Part shown: positions 53,023 to 64,000 of the stretch, in pieces
Layout: each line of letters starts with the position of its first letter
Position numbering within the stretch: the stretch's first letter is position 1
Assembly: GCA_030685235.1 (NCBI GenBank)
Contig: MU839096.1
Location: 434,001-498,000 of the forward strand
DNA: 64,000 nucleotides
Direction: 5' to 3'
Source: Copromyces sp. CBS 386.78
Taxonomy: Eukaryota > Ascomycota > Sordariomycetes > Sordariales > Sordariaceae
Position numbers and translations under genes: made by a program
Notes under the pieces: model-generated
The model's input: only the letters and a program-made list of their open reading frames with translations
What the model was told of the DNA's origin: nothing
Database searches by the model: none

Positions 53023-54855
53023 ATGAGCAAAAAACCCGCGACCGAGATACTCGTCCATATCACAGCTCCTAGCAGGTCAACAGATGACGCAAAATACAGA
53101 GCGCTCGCCAATGCATATCACGACTTCGAGCCCATCACGCGCACATCAGTGTTCAGCAAGACAATCTCACCGAATGTCGTCCCAAACCAGGCCGTCGCGC
53201 GGCTTCAGCCCGATGGAAATAGGTCCCTAGGGCCTTCGACGCAGCCACACCAAATCATTCGGTCGTCTGGAGTAGCAGGATTCGTCGAAACCCCAGCGCT
53301 ATCATGGCGCGACGCCGCGAACAATTTTGGATCGCCCAGCTTGCGAATGAGGCGTGGTCAGCCTAGCCAAAGTTCACAGCCTAGTCAACACTACTCACAG
53401 CCTACTCAAAATTCGCGGCGTTCATGGCAACCGCCGCCAAGTGTCGTCCAGGATTCACTGCCAGACAACAATGTGACTCTGTCTCAGTTTTGCACTCCGA
53501 CAAGGCTGTTGGAGGACTATTTGCATCCAAGCGATTCCAGTCAGTCCCTAATCGCATCGCCAATCGTTGAAAGGGCACCGAGAGTACAAGAGTCAACAGC
53601 TGCCCCCGTCCAGAGCCAGTATGAAGGTGACTCTACATTCCCTACCATCAGCCCTATCTCGCAGCGGCGACAGATGGGCGGTCACCAGTCTCGCATAGCA
53701 CCTCCACCACCGGATTCTTCTTTCCAAAGGAGCAGCCATGGACCTCCAACGGAAAACAGCCAAAGGGCCTCCAGCCCGCCGGTCACCGCTGCCGAGGAGC
53801 CTCACATTTCAGCGCCATCCGAAAGGAATTCATCATGCCATCAAATCAGCAGGCCCATATCAACCACGCGAGGTTCCCCCAGAGGTCAAGCACCAGCCGA
53901 TCCTCAAGCAAAGGTTATACCTCTGTCACCAGTCGTAAACGCCAACAACAAGCGCCGCCGCCACTCCTCCTCTCGAGACAGCGAGTTCATGATAGCATCA
54001 TCACAGCCTGCTGCCCAAGAGCAAGTTCCACCGGCCGACGCTATCGTTACCAAAGGACCATGCAAGCTATCTTTATCGTCACCCCGTACAGAATCTGAGC
54101 CACCGCCCACCAAGCGACGCCGTACATCTCCCGAGCCAGCATCAGCACCAGCACCATCGTCACGAGCTGCAGCCGCACCCGCCTCATCGACATCTTTACC
54201 CGCCCCCTCTTCCTCCACCAACCCAATCTCCAGCTCCGGCAAGCCACTCGCCCGCTCAACCAGCGACATCGGCCCCCGACAAAATGCCATCAAGGATCAC
54301 CAACTCGCCGAACGAAGCGCCCGCCTCTCCTCCGTTCTCGAGCTCTACTCGCCCTGCCCCCCGACGTCCGATCACTTATTCGACCTCTCTGCATGTGGAA
54401 AAGAAGGAGAAGGAGCAGAAACCGACAACACCTCCCTAATAACACCCGTGCTCGCTAAGCTCGCCACGGACCTAAATCTCCCCATGCGATTTCAGCCCTT
54501 CCTCCAGACTCGCGACTTATGCCCATATGAGCGGGGCTACTGGCTGGTGGACTGCACGTCGTGGGGCCGCGAGCTCAAGGAGTCGTGCTGGCTCTTTTTA
54601 GCGGACTACCTGGGCAGCGGCGCGGCGGGGTGGGGAATCTGGTGCACGCGGGACGAAGGATTCACTCGTTTGCGGATGTATTGCTGGGGCGCGGTGGTGG
54701 GTCACATGTACCTTGTTTTGTACATTATTAGCAAGCGCGAGGTGCTGTATACAGGGACAAAATGGGTGGATGGGGAGGGGGAGGTGGTAATAAGGATGGA
54801 GGCGAGGCCACGGTCCGTGATGGCTACCGGGGTGGGCATGCCGAGCGTGAGGTAG
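53023..54855 (+). CDS. Fungal-specific protein of unknown function
   Basis: Single exon, 610 aa. An N-terminal motif at about 8-50 (EILVHITAPSRSTDDAKYRALANA then YHDFEP) is followed by roughly 370 residues of Ser/Pro/Gln-rich disordered sequence containing two basic nuclear-localisation-like clusters (NKRRRHS near 310 and PTKRRR near 365). An ordered C-terminal domain lies at about 430-590 (FQPFLQTRDLCPYERGYW, VDCTSWGRELKESCWLFLADYL, GWGIWCTRDEG, GHMYLVLYIISKREVLYTGTKWVDG). The end domains are Trp/Cys/Tyr-rich and look conserved, with a long variable linker between. I recognise no catalytic motif. Nuclear location is an inference from the basic clusters. Confidence 0.75.
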   Translation: MSKKPATEILVHITAPSRSTDDAKYRALANAYHDFEPITRTSVFSKTISPNVVPNQAVARLQPDGNRSLGPSTQPHQIIRSSGVAGFVETPALSWRDAANNFGSPSLRMRRGQPSQSSQPSQHYSQPTQNSRRSWQPPPSVVQDSLPDNNVTLSQFCTPTRLLEDYLHPSDSSQSLIASPIVERAPRVQESTAAPVQSQYEGDSTFPTISPISQRRQMGGHQSRIAPPPPDSSFQRSSHGPPTENSQRASSPPVTAAEEPHISAPSERNSSCHQISRPISTTRGSPRGQAPADPQAKVIPLSPVVNANNKRRRHSSSRDSEFMIASSQPAAQEQVPPADAIVTKGPCKLSLSSPRTESEPPPTKRRRTSPEPASAPAPSSRAAAAPASSTSLPAPSSSTNPISSSGKPLARSTSDIGPRQNAIKDHQLAERSARLSSVLELYSPCPPTSDHLFDLSACGKEGEGAETDNTSLITPVLAKLATDLNLPMRFQPFLQTRDLCPYERGYWLVDCTSWGRELKESCWLFLADYLGSGAAGWGIWCTRDEGFTRLRMYCWGAVVGHMYLVLYIISKREVLYTGTKWVDGEGEVVIRMEARPRSVMATGVGMPSVR

Positions 54856-55346
54856 GGCTGTTTTTGTGGGTTGTTGTGGCAGGTTTAAAATGGCGTTGGA
54901 ATCTCAGCCCGGACTTAGTGAACTTGAGTCGGCTGTTGCGGGTTCGAGAGAGTTGTGAGAGTTTCAGATCCTGTGGTCAGCTGCATCAGTGATATTGGAA
55001 AGAACCGAACTTGACGTTGGTCCCTAAATACTCTTTGTGTGTACGTGAACTTGAGAATCCGCGGTGCAGTGAACTTCTGATACCGTCTCTATTTGGTTTG
55101 TTTGATTGGATATCCACGCTTCATTGCCCCTGTTTATCCATCAACTATTACGGTATTGCTTCTCTTCCCAAACAATTTGTACAAGTACATTTCTGTGGAC
55201 GGCTCAAACAACAACCGACTGCGACGGAGCCTCGGCACCGGAACCCCTGCTAATTGTGTGATGGATGAAAGCTCATGGAGGTCTCTCGAAGCCCATACAA
55301 ATGCACATGAACCGAACCGGAAACGGGGCGTCGGAGGGCGTGATAA
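54856..55346. other. Convergent intergenic region
   Basis: 3' flanks of the hypothetical and the HMG gene; no gene seen. Confidence 0.5.
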
Positions 55347-56554
55347 TCATGCCTTAGCAGCATATTGAGAAGCAGTAGCAGCCGCCTCACTGTGGTATCT
55401 CTCCATATCGACTGCACAGCTGTCGATGTAAGGCTGGGTGAAGCAAATATTTGTTAGCACGGTGGTCCAGTTTGGCAAGGACGTTGTTGCGAACGGGCCA
55501 AGAGCCCTGTCACAGTGCGACAGATAAAAGAGAAATGGAGAATGTAAGAGGAATGCAACGACTTACCTGTTTCGCCGCATCGTCCATAGACTTCCACTCC
55601 TGGCCCAAAGCCCTCATCACTTCCGCTGGCGCCGTACCGGCCTGGAAGACGCCCGCCTTCTTCCGTGACATGATGAACCACGAGAAGGAAGACCTTGTGC
55701 GCTTTGGAACGCGGTCATCCGGGATAAGGCGGGCGACCGGAATGGCACCGAGGCGCTTCAAGTGTTTACGGGCATAGTTGGCGGCCTGGATCTCGAAGGG
55801 CGTCTTGGTGAGCACCCACGCTGCCCGCGCGGCCAAGGCCTCCTCGTGAGCCTTGTCGGCTCTGGCTTCATAACGCTGTGTTTATGAAGAGACCGCAGTC
55901 AGCAAAGAAACAGAACAAAGCGTGGAACAGACTTGGGAAGTAGCAGAAGGGGCGGCATGGAGCTACAGAGGGCAAACTCACATCCTTTTCAGCGGCCGAC
56001 AACGCCCTGTAACCGGCAGCTGCCTTTGAGAAATACTCTCTCCGCGTCTCTACATCATCGCCTTTTTGAACCATTTGCTTCAGGTGATCACCGAGGTACA
56101 GGGTCCAAGCGCCGTTATGGTGGGTGCTAGGCTCCTCTTTCAACAGCGCCCGCTCCTTCAACAGCTTGATCTTGAGCTTCAGCTTCTGCTCCTCCGTCAG
56201 CACTACCTTTTTCCTGGGCGGGCCGGGCTTCTTCTTGGGCGCAGCCTCCTTCTTGGCCGCGGGCTTCTTTGTCTTCGCGGCGGCACCCTTAGCGGCCTTG
56301 GCGGCCGGCTTCTTGGACTTTGCGGCGGTGGTGGAACGAGTCGACTTCTTGGTCTTGGTGGCCGTAGCAGCAGTGTCGTCCGATTCGGCGGCGTCTTTCT
56401 TAGCGCGGGCTAAGGCGTAACCGCGCTGCTGGAAGACAACGGCGCTGCGGCGAAGGAAGCTGGGAGCAGCGGAGGTAGCGGCGGCAGTACGAACGGCCAG
56501 CGTGGTACCAGCGCGCAGCTGACGAGCTGTCGCGAGCGCGATTTTCGAGAGCAT
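55347..56554 (-). CDS. Mitochondrial HMG-box protein (mtHMG1 type)
   Basis: Exons 55982-56554, 55567-55875 and 55347-55433 give 322 aa. Residues 1-45 are a classic mitochondrial presequence (basic, Ala/Ser/Arg-rich, no acids, ending QQRGYA). A Lys/Ala/Pro-rich H1-like linker spans 50-125. There are two HMG-type boxes: box 1 at about 145-215 (NGAWTLYLGDHLKQMV, EYFSKAAAGYRALSAAEKD joined across an intron to RYEARADKA) and box 2 at about 247-313 (RSSFSWFIMSRKKAG, MRALGQEWKSMDDAAKQ joined to PYIDSCAVDMERY). This organisation matches Abf2/TFAM-like packaging proteins of mtDNA and the mtHMG1 protein described in Podospora. The frame also opens upstream of ATG 56554 but that stretch has no presequence features. 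Introns are 106 and 133 nt. Confidence 0.88.
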
Positions 56555-57863
56555 ATTGGTCTTTGGCGGCGACGGTGAGGTTGGGGTGAGAAATGGTGGG
56601 AGGGGGGGGAAGCTGTCGCGGTGCAGGAATTTTTGTCTTGTTGCAGGGCCAATTGCACAAGTGGGTGAGTGAAACGACAGTGACAGACGATGGCTGGCAA
56701 GGCTGGAGTGGGACCTGACGCGAAGATCGATCAGGTTTACGCAGGATGGAGCCCGCACGGCAGATGGAGGGGGAGGGCTCGTGCCCAGGCACTTGTGTCG
56801 ACACTTTGAGTTGCAGGTCACGCAGGTGTGCCTGGAGCGGTACGCAAGGAAACAGGTACCGTTGGGTATTCTAGATGTTGTTTCAGTTCCTCACCCGGAA
56901 CGTGGTTCGATCTTGTGGGAGTTCATTCAAGAAGACACTGTCTCTCAAAAGAAATGTCTATATTATAGGAAGCGGAGTGTGTTTGGTCTATGGGAATTGG
57001 ACTTGTATTCGACCTTTGTGCCTCGTCAACGTTACCTTAGATATACGACAAGACAGCAGAGTTACAGGTAATATACGTCACATACCCGGACCAAAGCTCC
57101 ACATGTTTGACCACGGCACCAGTCCCCCCGCCTCAGCTTGTCGTCCTTTTGAGTAAGCGGGTGAAGCTTCCGCTTGAGCTAGGTGTACGTTTACTACCTA
57201 CCTTAGGTTCATACGATACACGTACACGGAATCGAGTAGTAGACCTAGCTGTGCTTAACAGTAAGTGGGCTCGGTATCTGCGCCTGTTGTTTCTCTACAT
57301 TCTGATAGTCAGCTATCTCCGAGTGTTTCGCAGTTGCGTATACGTCGTGTACTTGCACAGGTCTAATAAAGCAACCTTCTCAAGCGAGCTGTCGAGACTC
57401 GAGTAAAAATGGAACATGGATGGAAGCGCACGGTCCCCCTGGAGTCTACCTATGAAGTTAGAGCCTTGGCATTTTGGCAAATGGAACCACGAGCAAAGTC
57501 CAGGCAGAAGGCCGGGCCTTGCTGGGGCTGCTGCGCTCACTGCGGTGGCCACTCAGCAGGGGCAGGTTCCCGCAAAGTTTCATGCGCGGCGCCTCGACGG
57601 AAACCCAACGCTTCCCTCATCTTCTTCGTTCCTTCTCCACAGCCTGTCTCACGTCTTTTCAGTTTCTGACCAAGGTCACCGCACCACCCTACAACGCCTC
57701 TCTCGACCTTGGGAACTGACGCCCATACTACCGACCGGATCGTACACGACGGAGGGTAGCCGAATGTGCAAAGACCCTTTGACACGCTAACTGTGCATAC
57801 CACGCGACTCGAAGTACATCTCACCATCAGTGACATTGCTGAGCCAACGTTACTACCAGCAGT
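56555..57863. promoter_or_regulatory. Divergent intergenic region mtHMG gene / prp5, 1.3 kb
   Basis: Promoters of both genes. It contains an ACCTACCTTAGGT-type motif group at 57190-57240. Frames up to 124 codons near 57420-57790 lack family similarity. Confidence 0.45.
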
Positions 57864-60800
57864 ATGGCTCGGCTCAGGGACTCGCGCTCACCATCTCCTG
57901 CAGGAAGTCTCTCTGCGAGAAAACGAAAAGATGACGACCGCCGTGACCGCGACCGTCGCGATGGCCCTGTCGACCACCGCCGCCGTTCTCGCAGCCCTAT
58001 AGACGTAAGTCATCCGTTTCCCCGACTCCCGGTGCCGTGCTGCCCCCAAGAACCCCAATGGCTGACACGTGTGGTATCCATGCAGCGCCGATATCGCGAC
58101 CGTGGACGAGATGGAAGGGACCGTGACTCTTACCGCCGTAGGGATCGATCTATAGACCGCCGAGACGACGACTACTATCGCGGCTCACGTCGTGATGGCG
58201 ACCGCCGCCGATCACGCGACAGGGGCCCGGACAGGCTCCGTTCCCCAGACCGGCGTGGGGATCGAAGTAGGGACCCTGACAGGGAGTACCGCCCCCGGCG
58301 AGATGACTCTCGGGATCGGGCTCGAGCTCGTCGCGAAGGCACTGCTGAATCTTCCTCACATCGTCGTGATGATGTTCGAGCACGCGACCAGCCCAAGACA
58401 GGCAGCGCAACAGTCAAAGAAACCGAGGTGAGTTGCGGGAACCTCTACAAATAAGCAACCCCTTATCTGGATTTTTACTGACACAGCCGCATTCTGTAGC
58501 CAGCTAAGTCTACACCAACCCAACCGCAAACAGAGGCGGAGAAAAAAGCTGAACGACTACGAAAGCTTCAAGCGATGAAGCAAAAGCATGCGCTTAAGGA
58601 GGCAAAGGAGGCAGACGTTACCGCTGGGCTCACTAGGAAACTCTTCTTAGAGATGGATCAGAGGGCCAGTGGCGCCGTAGTCGGCAGCGGTGCCAACAGC
58701 CCTGCGCCTGCCAGCCCGGCAGCCGCCGAGTCCCCGGCAACCCCTGCTCCCTATGTCGGCAAGTTTGATCCCAAAGCCATTGCGCGGAATGCTAAACCAG
58801 CGCGTGCCAGTTCCCCAGTGAGGTTAGGCGACGTAAAGCTAGGTGATGTGAAAGTAGGTGCTGCGGCGGTGGCGGCGAGTACAGCCGTCCCGGGCAAAGT
58901 TGCCGCAGCCGGAAAAGCAGGCTTACTTCAAACTGGAAGGCCCATCAGTACATTCGGTTTCAACAAAGCCGCCGATGCCCTCAAATCGACAACCAAACGG
59001 AAAATCGACATGGGCGATGAAGAGATCATCAAGCGCAAGCTTGTCAAACTCCCTGATTTGGCCCTCGAGAATGCTGACGATACCCCATATGCGGACGACG
59101 ATGTGGCCGAAGAGGCGGAGAAGGATTTCGACGTGCTCCTTGCCGGCACCGAGGAAGACCGCGCCGAGGCCCAAAGGTTGCTACGCGAGCGGCGTGAGGA
59201 GCAGATACAGAAAGAGAGCATGGCCATGGAAATCGACAGTGCCCCTCCCAAAGTGGAGGCTACAACCGAGCCTGTGGCGCAGAATCCGACAGCGATGGAT
59301 GTAGACGACGAAGTCGACCCACTCGATGCCTTTATGGCTGGACTTGAGCAGACAGCCTCTGTCGAGGAGGTGCAATTCAAGGTCGATACGTTGGCCGAGA
59401 AGAAGGGCAACACCCCGCCCGAGGCCTACTTCAGTGATGACGACTACGGCTATGAGGCAGATGGGACCGACCCTACTTCCATTCTCACTATGGCTTCCAA
59501 AAAGAAGAAGAAGGATATCCCCACGATCGACTACAGCAAGCTCGACCTGAATCCTATCCGGAAGAACTTCTGGGTTGAGCCGTATGAGCTAAGTCAAATG
59601 AGCGAAGAAGAACTAGCTGAGTTACGACTGGAGCTTGATGGCATTAAGGTGTCCGGAAAGAACATTCCCAAGCCCGTTCAAAAGTGGTCTCAGTGCGGCC
59701 TCACCCGTCCCATTCTCGATACTATCGAGAGCCTTGGGTATGAAAAGCCTACGCCGATTCAAATGCAAGCCTTGCCTGTAATTATGTCAGGGCGTGACGT
59801 GATCGGTGTTGCAAAGACGGGATCTGGTAAGACAATGGCTTTCGCCCTGCCGTTGCTCCGCCATGTCAAGGATCAAGACCCTGTTACCGGCGATGATGGT
59901 GCTATTGCGCTTATCATGACACCGACCAGAGAGCTCTGCACGCAAATCTACTCGGACTTGCAACCGTTTGCAAAGGCTCTTAAGCTTCGCGTTGTCGCTG
60001 CGTATGGCGGAAACGCCATTAAGGATCAGATTGCTGAGTTGAAGCGCGGTGCTGAGATCATCGTAGCCACACCAGGTCGTCTAATCGACCTTCTTGCGGC
60101 CAACGGAGGACGTGTGACAAACCTCAAGCGCGCTACTTATCTAGTCCTTGACGAGGCTGATCGAATGTTCGACATGGGTTTTGAACCCCAGGTCATGAAA
60201 ATCTTCAACAACGTCCGCCCCGATCGCCAGACTATCCTCTTTTCTGCCACCATGCCCAGGATTATCGACTCGTTAACCAAGAAGGTCCTGCGTGACCCTG
60301 TCGAGATCACCGTGGGTGGACGCAGTGTCGTAGCACCCGAGATCACACAGATCGTTGAGGTCATGGACGAGGGTAAGAAGTTCAACCGTCTGCTAGAACT
60401 CCTGGGAGAGCTTTATGCGGATGACGACGATGTCCGTTCTTTGATCTTCGTGGAGAGGCAAGAAAAGGCTGACGATCTCTTACGCGAACTCTTACGGCGC
60501 GGCTATGGTTGCATGTCTATCCATGGAGGTAAAGACCAAGAGGACCGAAATTCGACCATTTCTGATTTCAAAAAGGGTGTATGCCCCATCCTCATTGCAA
60601 CCTCGATTGCGGCCCGTGGCCTGGATGTTAAGCAGCTAAAGCTCGTCATCAATTACGATGCCCCCAATCACTTGGAAGACTACGTCCACCGTGCCGGGCG
60701 TACTGGACGCGCCGGTAACACGGGCACGGCAGTCACCTTTATCACCGAAGAGCAGGAGAATTGCGCATCTGGTATTGCCAAAGCGTTGGAGCAGAGCGGC

Positions 60801-61589
60801 CAACCCGTTCCAGACCGGCTGAATGAAATGCGCAAGGCATGGAAGGAGAAGGTCAAGGCTGGCAAAGCGAAGGATGCTAGTGGGTTTGGCGGCAAGGGTC
60901 TTGAGAAGCTCGACAAAGACCGTGAGGCCGCTCGCATGCGTGAACGCAAGACCCACAAGGCGGAAGGCGAAGAGGACGATGTCAAGGAAGACGCCCCTGC
61001 AGAAGATGGCGAGAAGAAGGACAAAACCAAGGTTGCCATCCAGTCCGCCGTATCTGCCATTGTCTCGCGCGATGCCTCCAAGGCGGAGACGGAGGACAAG
61101 ACCAAGGTTGCCATCCCCGTAGGTGCCGTCAAGGCCGGGCATCACGCAAGCAGCGGCAAGAGCGGAGGAGCTCTCGACAAGGCGGCGTCCGCCATCAGCG
61201 AGATCAACGCTCGTCTTGCCCGCGCCGGTCAGCTCCGGCCTGGCCAGCCCATCGACAATAAGGGTCCCGACGCCGGTGCGTTCCACGCCACCCTCGAAAT
61301 CAACGACTTTCCTCAGAAGGCTCGTTGGGCCGTCACCAACCGCACGAACGTTGCCAAGATCCTCGAAGCCACGGGAACGTCGATCACCACGAAGGGCAAT
61401 TATTACCCTCCCGGAAAGGAGCCAGCTACTGGGCAAGAGCCGAAGCTGTACATTCTTATTGAGGGTGATACCGAGGTTGTCGTTGGCAACGCGCTGTCGG
61501 AGCTTACTCGTCTGCTGAGGGAGGGCACGATGGCGGCAGCTGACGCTGAGAGCCGTGCTCCCGCCAGCGGTAGATACACGATTACGTGA
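57864..61589 (+). CDS. prp5: Prp5, DEAD-box RNA helicase of prespliceosome assembly
   Basis: Exons 57864-58004, 58086-58427 and 58500-61589 give 1190 aa, the length usual for filamentous ascomycete Prp5. Prp5 bridges U1 and U2 snRNP and proofreads branch-site pairing. An Arg/Asp/Ser-rich RS-like N-terminus (residues 1-160) is followed by an acidic region containing the DPLDAFM motif of SF3B1-contacting Prp5 (about 435-442). The Q-motif block lies before Walker A AKTGSGKT (about 597-604). PTRELC, TPGRL, DEAD at about 711-714, SAT at about 742, ARGLD and [10 protein letters not shown] (about 890-899) follow. The C-terminal 290 residues are Lys/Glu-rich, then a small KH-like end ([18 protein letters not shown], then [13 protein letters not shown]). 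The first intron is 81 nt and stop-free. Confidence 0.96.
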
Positions 61590-62156
61590 TAGTCTGGTAA
61601 AACGGTGGGCGTTGGAAGTGTATAGATTAATTTTCCAGACTGAGACGAGGAATACGATGTGCGTCTGACCCAACGACGGGCTTTTTGGACGACGTGATAC
61701 ATGGTTACGGTGACATTTACACATAACGCGAAGAGGTGGTAGTTGTCGACATGCATAGTATACCTAGTACCACCAGGCAGTTTATCATAGATGCAAAATA
61801 AATTGATGCGTCCCGTGTTCTACACTAAACGTTCTCCAATAACCGTGGGTTCTGGCCACCAAACAAGATGCTTCTGCAGCCCATGCTTAGTAGAGAAACA
61901 CGAAAGGCTCTTGAGAGTGTATGATACCAACGGTGTAGAAGAACAAGATATATAAACGAGAAAAGCCACATCGCTAAAATATCACCCCGTCCCTCGTCAA
62001 GCGTCAGAAACCACCCTAGATGTGTATCATGGTGTAACTCGTCAACCCAAAGCATCACGATTCGCCTAATCAACATCTCAAGTCCCAATTAACCTCCCTC
62101 TTCCATAAAACAACCTGCCATGCCTCATCACACAAACAGACGAACAAACCAACTTT
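61590..62156. other. Convergent intergenic region
   Basis: 3' flanks of prp5 and of the small MGNC gene; no gene seen. Confidence 0.5.
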
Positions 62157-62686
62157 CTAGTTATAATTCCTCGCCTCCAAAGCCTGATCAGCAGCCCTCC
62201 TCGCCCTCTCCTGCTCACTCTCCTCCTTGAGCAGCGCGTCGCGCGTCATGCCCTTTTGTGCTCGTAGCTTTTTGGAGAGGTCGGCTCCTGAACCTTGATC
62301 TTTTTGGAATCGAGCCTGTTTGTGTTGTGTTAGCGTGGAGTAAGGGCTGGGTGTGGGCGAGTTACGGTGAGTTAGGGGTGACGAACCATAGCTGCTTGAG
62401 CGGCTTTGCTCTTTGGGTCACCACTTCCTCCTTCTATCCCTGACCCTCCGAGAGTCCTACCGCCACTCACACTACCGCTGGTCGCCGTCCTCGTGGTCGT
62501 TGCGGCTGGTGGTACCGGAGCGGATGTGGGTGCGTTGACGGTTCCGTAACCACCACCACCACCACCACCGGCCGTTGATGATGCGGGTGCCGGACGCGCT
62601 GCCGCCGCCGAAGTGCTGCCGCTGCCACCTAGAACGCGGCCTTCGCCTCGGAAGTTACCCGATCCTTTGCTGAAGCAATTTCCCAT
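62157..62686 (-). CDS. Small protein with N-terminal MGNC lipidation signal
   Basis: Exons 62387-62686 and 62157-62315, 152 aa, with a 71-nt intron (donor GTTCGT, acceptor ACAG). The N-terminus MGNCFSKGSG has Gly2 and Ser6 for N-myristoylation and Cys4 for palmitoylation, predicting membrane attachment. Residues 11-100 are Gly/Ser/Ala/Pro-rich and disordered with a Gly7 run. The C-terminal 55 residues are highly charged and helical (KAAQAAM joined to ARFQKDQGSGADLSKKLRAQ, then EESEQERARRAADQALEARNYN). The same frame logic on both sides of the intron and the strong N-terminal signal support the model. I do not know its function; similar MGxC small proteins in fungi sit on vacuolar or plasma membranes. 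Confidence 0.75.
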
Positions 62687-64000
62687 TTTTTTCTTGTTTT
62701 GGTTTGTTGTTCCTGTTGACAGTTTTTCTTTCGGGTCGGGAATGTGGACAGGTCAGGTGCTCGATTTGTACTCGCGGTGCGAATCGCCCGGGAAATGAAG
62801 CTGAAACTCCCGGTTTGGAACTATAGGCAATTGACTTTGCCTTTGTAATGAAGAGTTCAAGCGTATATATGGATCACGTTATTTGTTTGAGAATCGTGGT
62901 TGGAGGAGGATCACGGTGTGTGAATGAGTGAGGATGGGAACGGTTGACGTCGTTGGCTCTTCGGCAGCGGTCTTGGTGGTCTTGGTCCCCTAGAATAGTA
63001 TCCCGAGCGTCACACGGCCCTGAGCCAAGAATGGGATGGAGATAGCCTGGCTAGGCACAATCAGAACTTTCAAGGGCTAGTCAGTACCTTGAGCAACACG
63101 ACAGACTTGCACTCTGTGTGGGCAGGGGTGGCTTTCGGTCGGTGATGATTTAAAGAGAGATGCCTGGTTTCCAGATTTGAGAAACTGTTCAAGAACCAGC
63201 GATATGGTCTATAAAAGGCGAACCCTTAATAATACCCGCTATCGATGCCGTGTCAATTTGAAGGGGAAGTTGACGACACTAGGGCAGATGTGACGGCGAG
63301 GCTCACATGCTTGGTTGAGATGAAAAGATAAAAGTAGACCCTCGAGTATTTTACCACGTGGTCAGAAAATGGAAAGAACAGATTCGATGCCGGGACGGAC
63401 CGTGAAGCGTGGTGATGAACTAGATGATGGGCAGCGGAGCTCCGAGGGCCGGGTGATGCCCGCTGCATGCTTTATGTCGGTGCTGGCTATACACATGCTT
63501 TAGGCTAGGTATGTCGCCATAAGAAGATAGGAATCTGAGGGCAGCCAAGACTTCAATCTGTTCCAAGTTTCGAGGGCCTTTTGCGCACAGACGTTTGTTC
63601 CCCCACCCTCATCTGCTTGGTGAGGCCCGCTTCCAATTGCAAGCAAAGGTCAGAGGGGTACTCTAGTACTGTACGTTTTGCAGGACGGGCTGAGCCGCGG
63701 AGGCATTACTTGCAAATCCATGATTTGATGATTCTATAAACCCCTTCGGGCTTCCATTGGGTGAAGAGCTTGCAGACACTCGGTATCATGATACCGAACA
63801 TTCTACTCCATGCTGTGCTCGCGGTACTCTCTCAAGATGCGTTATCGAGACGAGGGGACTGCGAGGAGTAACATATGGTCATCTCCTCTGGTTGGTGCAT
63901 CATCCGCGCAAAGAGATGGACTGGAACAATGGAACCCGTTTGCCAATGCTCCGCGGGTGCCTCTAGCCGCGAGGGCTTCGCTGTCGGAAACTGCCGTGGC
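62687..64000. other. Intergenic to window end, no gene seen
   Basis: 1.3 kb with no coding frame that I can support; frames of about 60-70 codons only. The promoter of the small MGNC gene should lie at its left end. Neither an RNA gene nor a repeat was recognised. Confidence 0.45.

Noticed and set aside
60636..61724. 362-codon antisense frame over the prp5 3' end
   Set aside because: Shadow of G/C-ending codons in Prp5; no recognisable domain.

Overview
The window is 64 kb of nuclear DNA from a filamentous ascomycete. Gene content and style (short 50-130 nt introns with GTAAGT/GTATGT/GTGAGT-type donors, CTRAC-like branch sites and CAG/TAG acceptors, G/C-ending codons, roughly one gene per 3 kb, intergenic TACCTA motifs, a LIM-RhoGAP of the Lrg1 type and a mitochondrial HMG protein of the mtHMG1 type) fit Sordariales, most likely Neurospora or a close relative. 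The species is an inference. I saw no transposon, no obviously RIP-mutated AT-rich tract, no rRNA and no CRISPR array. Exon coordinates below are my own splice predictions from frame, splice signals and protein-family continuity. Several starts are set at the first ATG where a longer open frame begins only with TTG.

Layout. 1-9 kb: 3' part of a PPR protein (+), a GPATCH11-type G-patch protein (-), a membrane-anchored type-B carboxylesterase/lipase (+), tRNA-Gly(GCC) (-) and Npl4 (-). 9.7-15.8 kb: Sec66/Sec71 (+), a fungal hypothetical (-) and Orc3 (-, six exons). 17.5-20.1 kb: a PWWP plus LEDGF/TFIIS-N-like chromatin protein (-), with a coding-like cysteine-rich reading frame directly in frame beyond its stop. 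21.4-28.1 kb: the uninterrupted 2210-residue spliceosomal helicase Brr2 (-). 29-32.3 kb: a coiled-coil protein (+) and Rfc2 (-). 33.8-35.6 kb: a UBE2Z-like ubiquitin-conjugating enzyme with a second UBC fold and a 12-nt microexon (+). 36-43.7 kb: two low-complexity fungal proteins and a five-TM protein fused to an alpha/beta-hydrolase-like domain. 46.3-50.3 kb: LIM-RhoGAP Lrg1 (+) behind a long C-rich leader or promoter. 51-56.6 kb: an Erg26-type sterol dehydrogenase (-), a fungal-specific protein (+) and the mitochondrial HMG-box protein (-). 57.9-62.7 kb: the DEAD-box helicase Prp5 (+) and a small MGNC-type, probably lipidated protein (-). The last 1.3 kb shows no gene.

Functionally these are mostly single-copy housekeeping genes: splicing (Brr2, Prp5), DNA replication (Orc3, Rfc2), ER and proteasome handling (Npl4, Sec66, E2), chromatin (PWWP), Rho1 signalling (Lrg1), sterols (Erg26) and mitochondria (PPR, mtHMG). 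Nothing indicates a gene cluster for one pathway. The best leads for a second look are the tandem-UBC E2, the cysteine-rich extension behind the PWWP gene, and a set of stop-free introns whose length is a multiple of three and whose retention would keep the frame.
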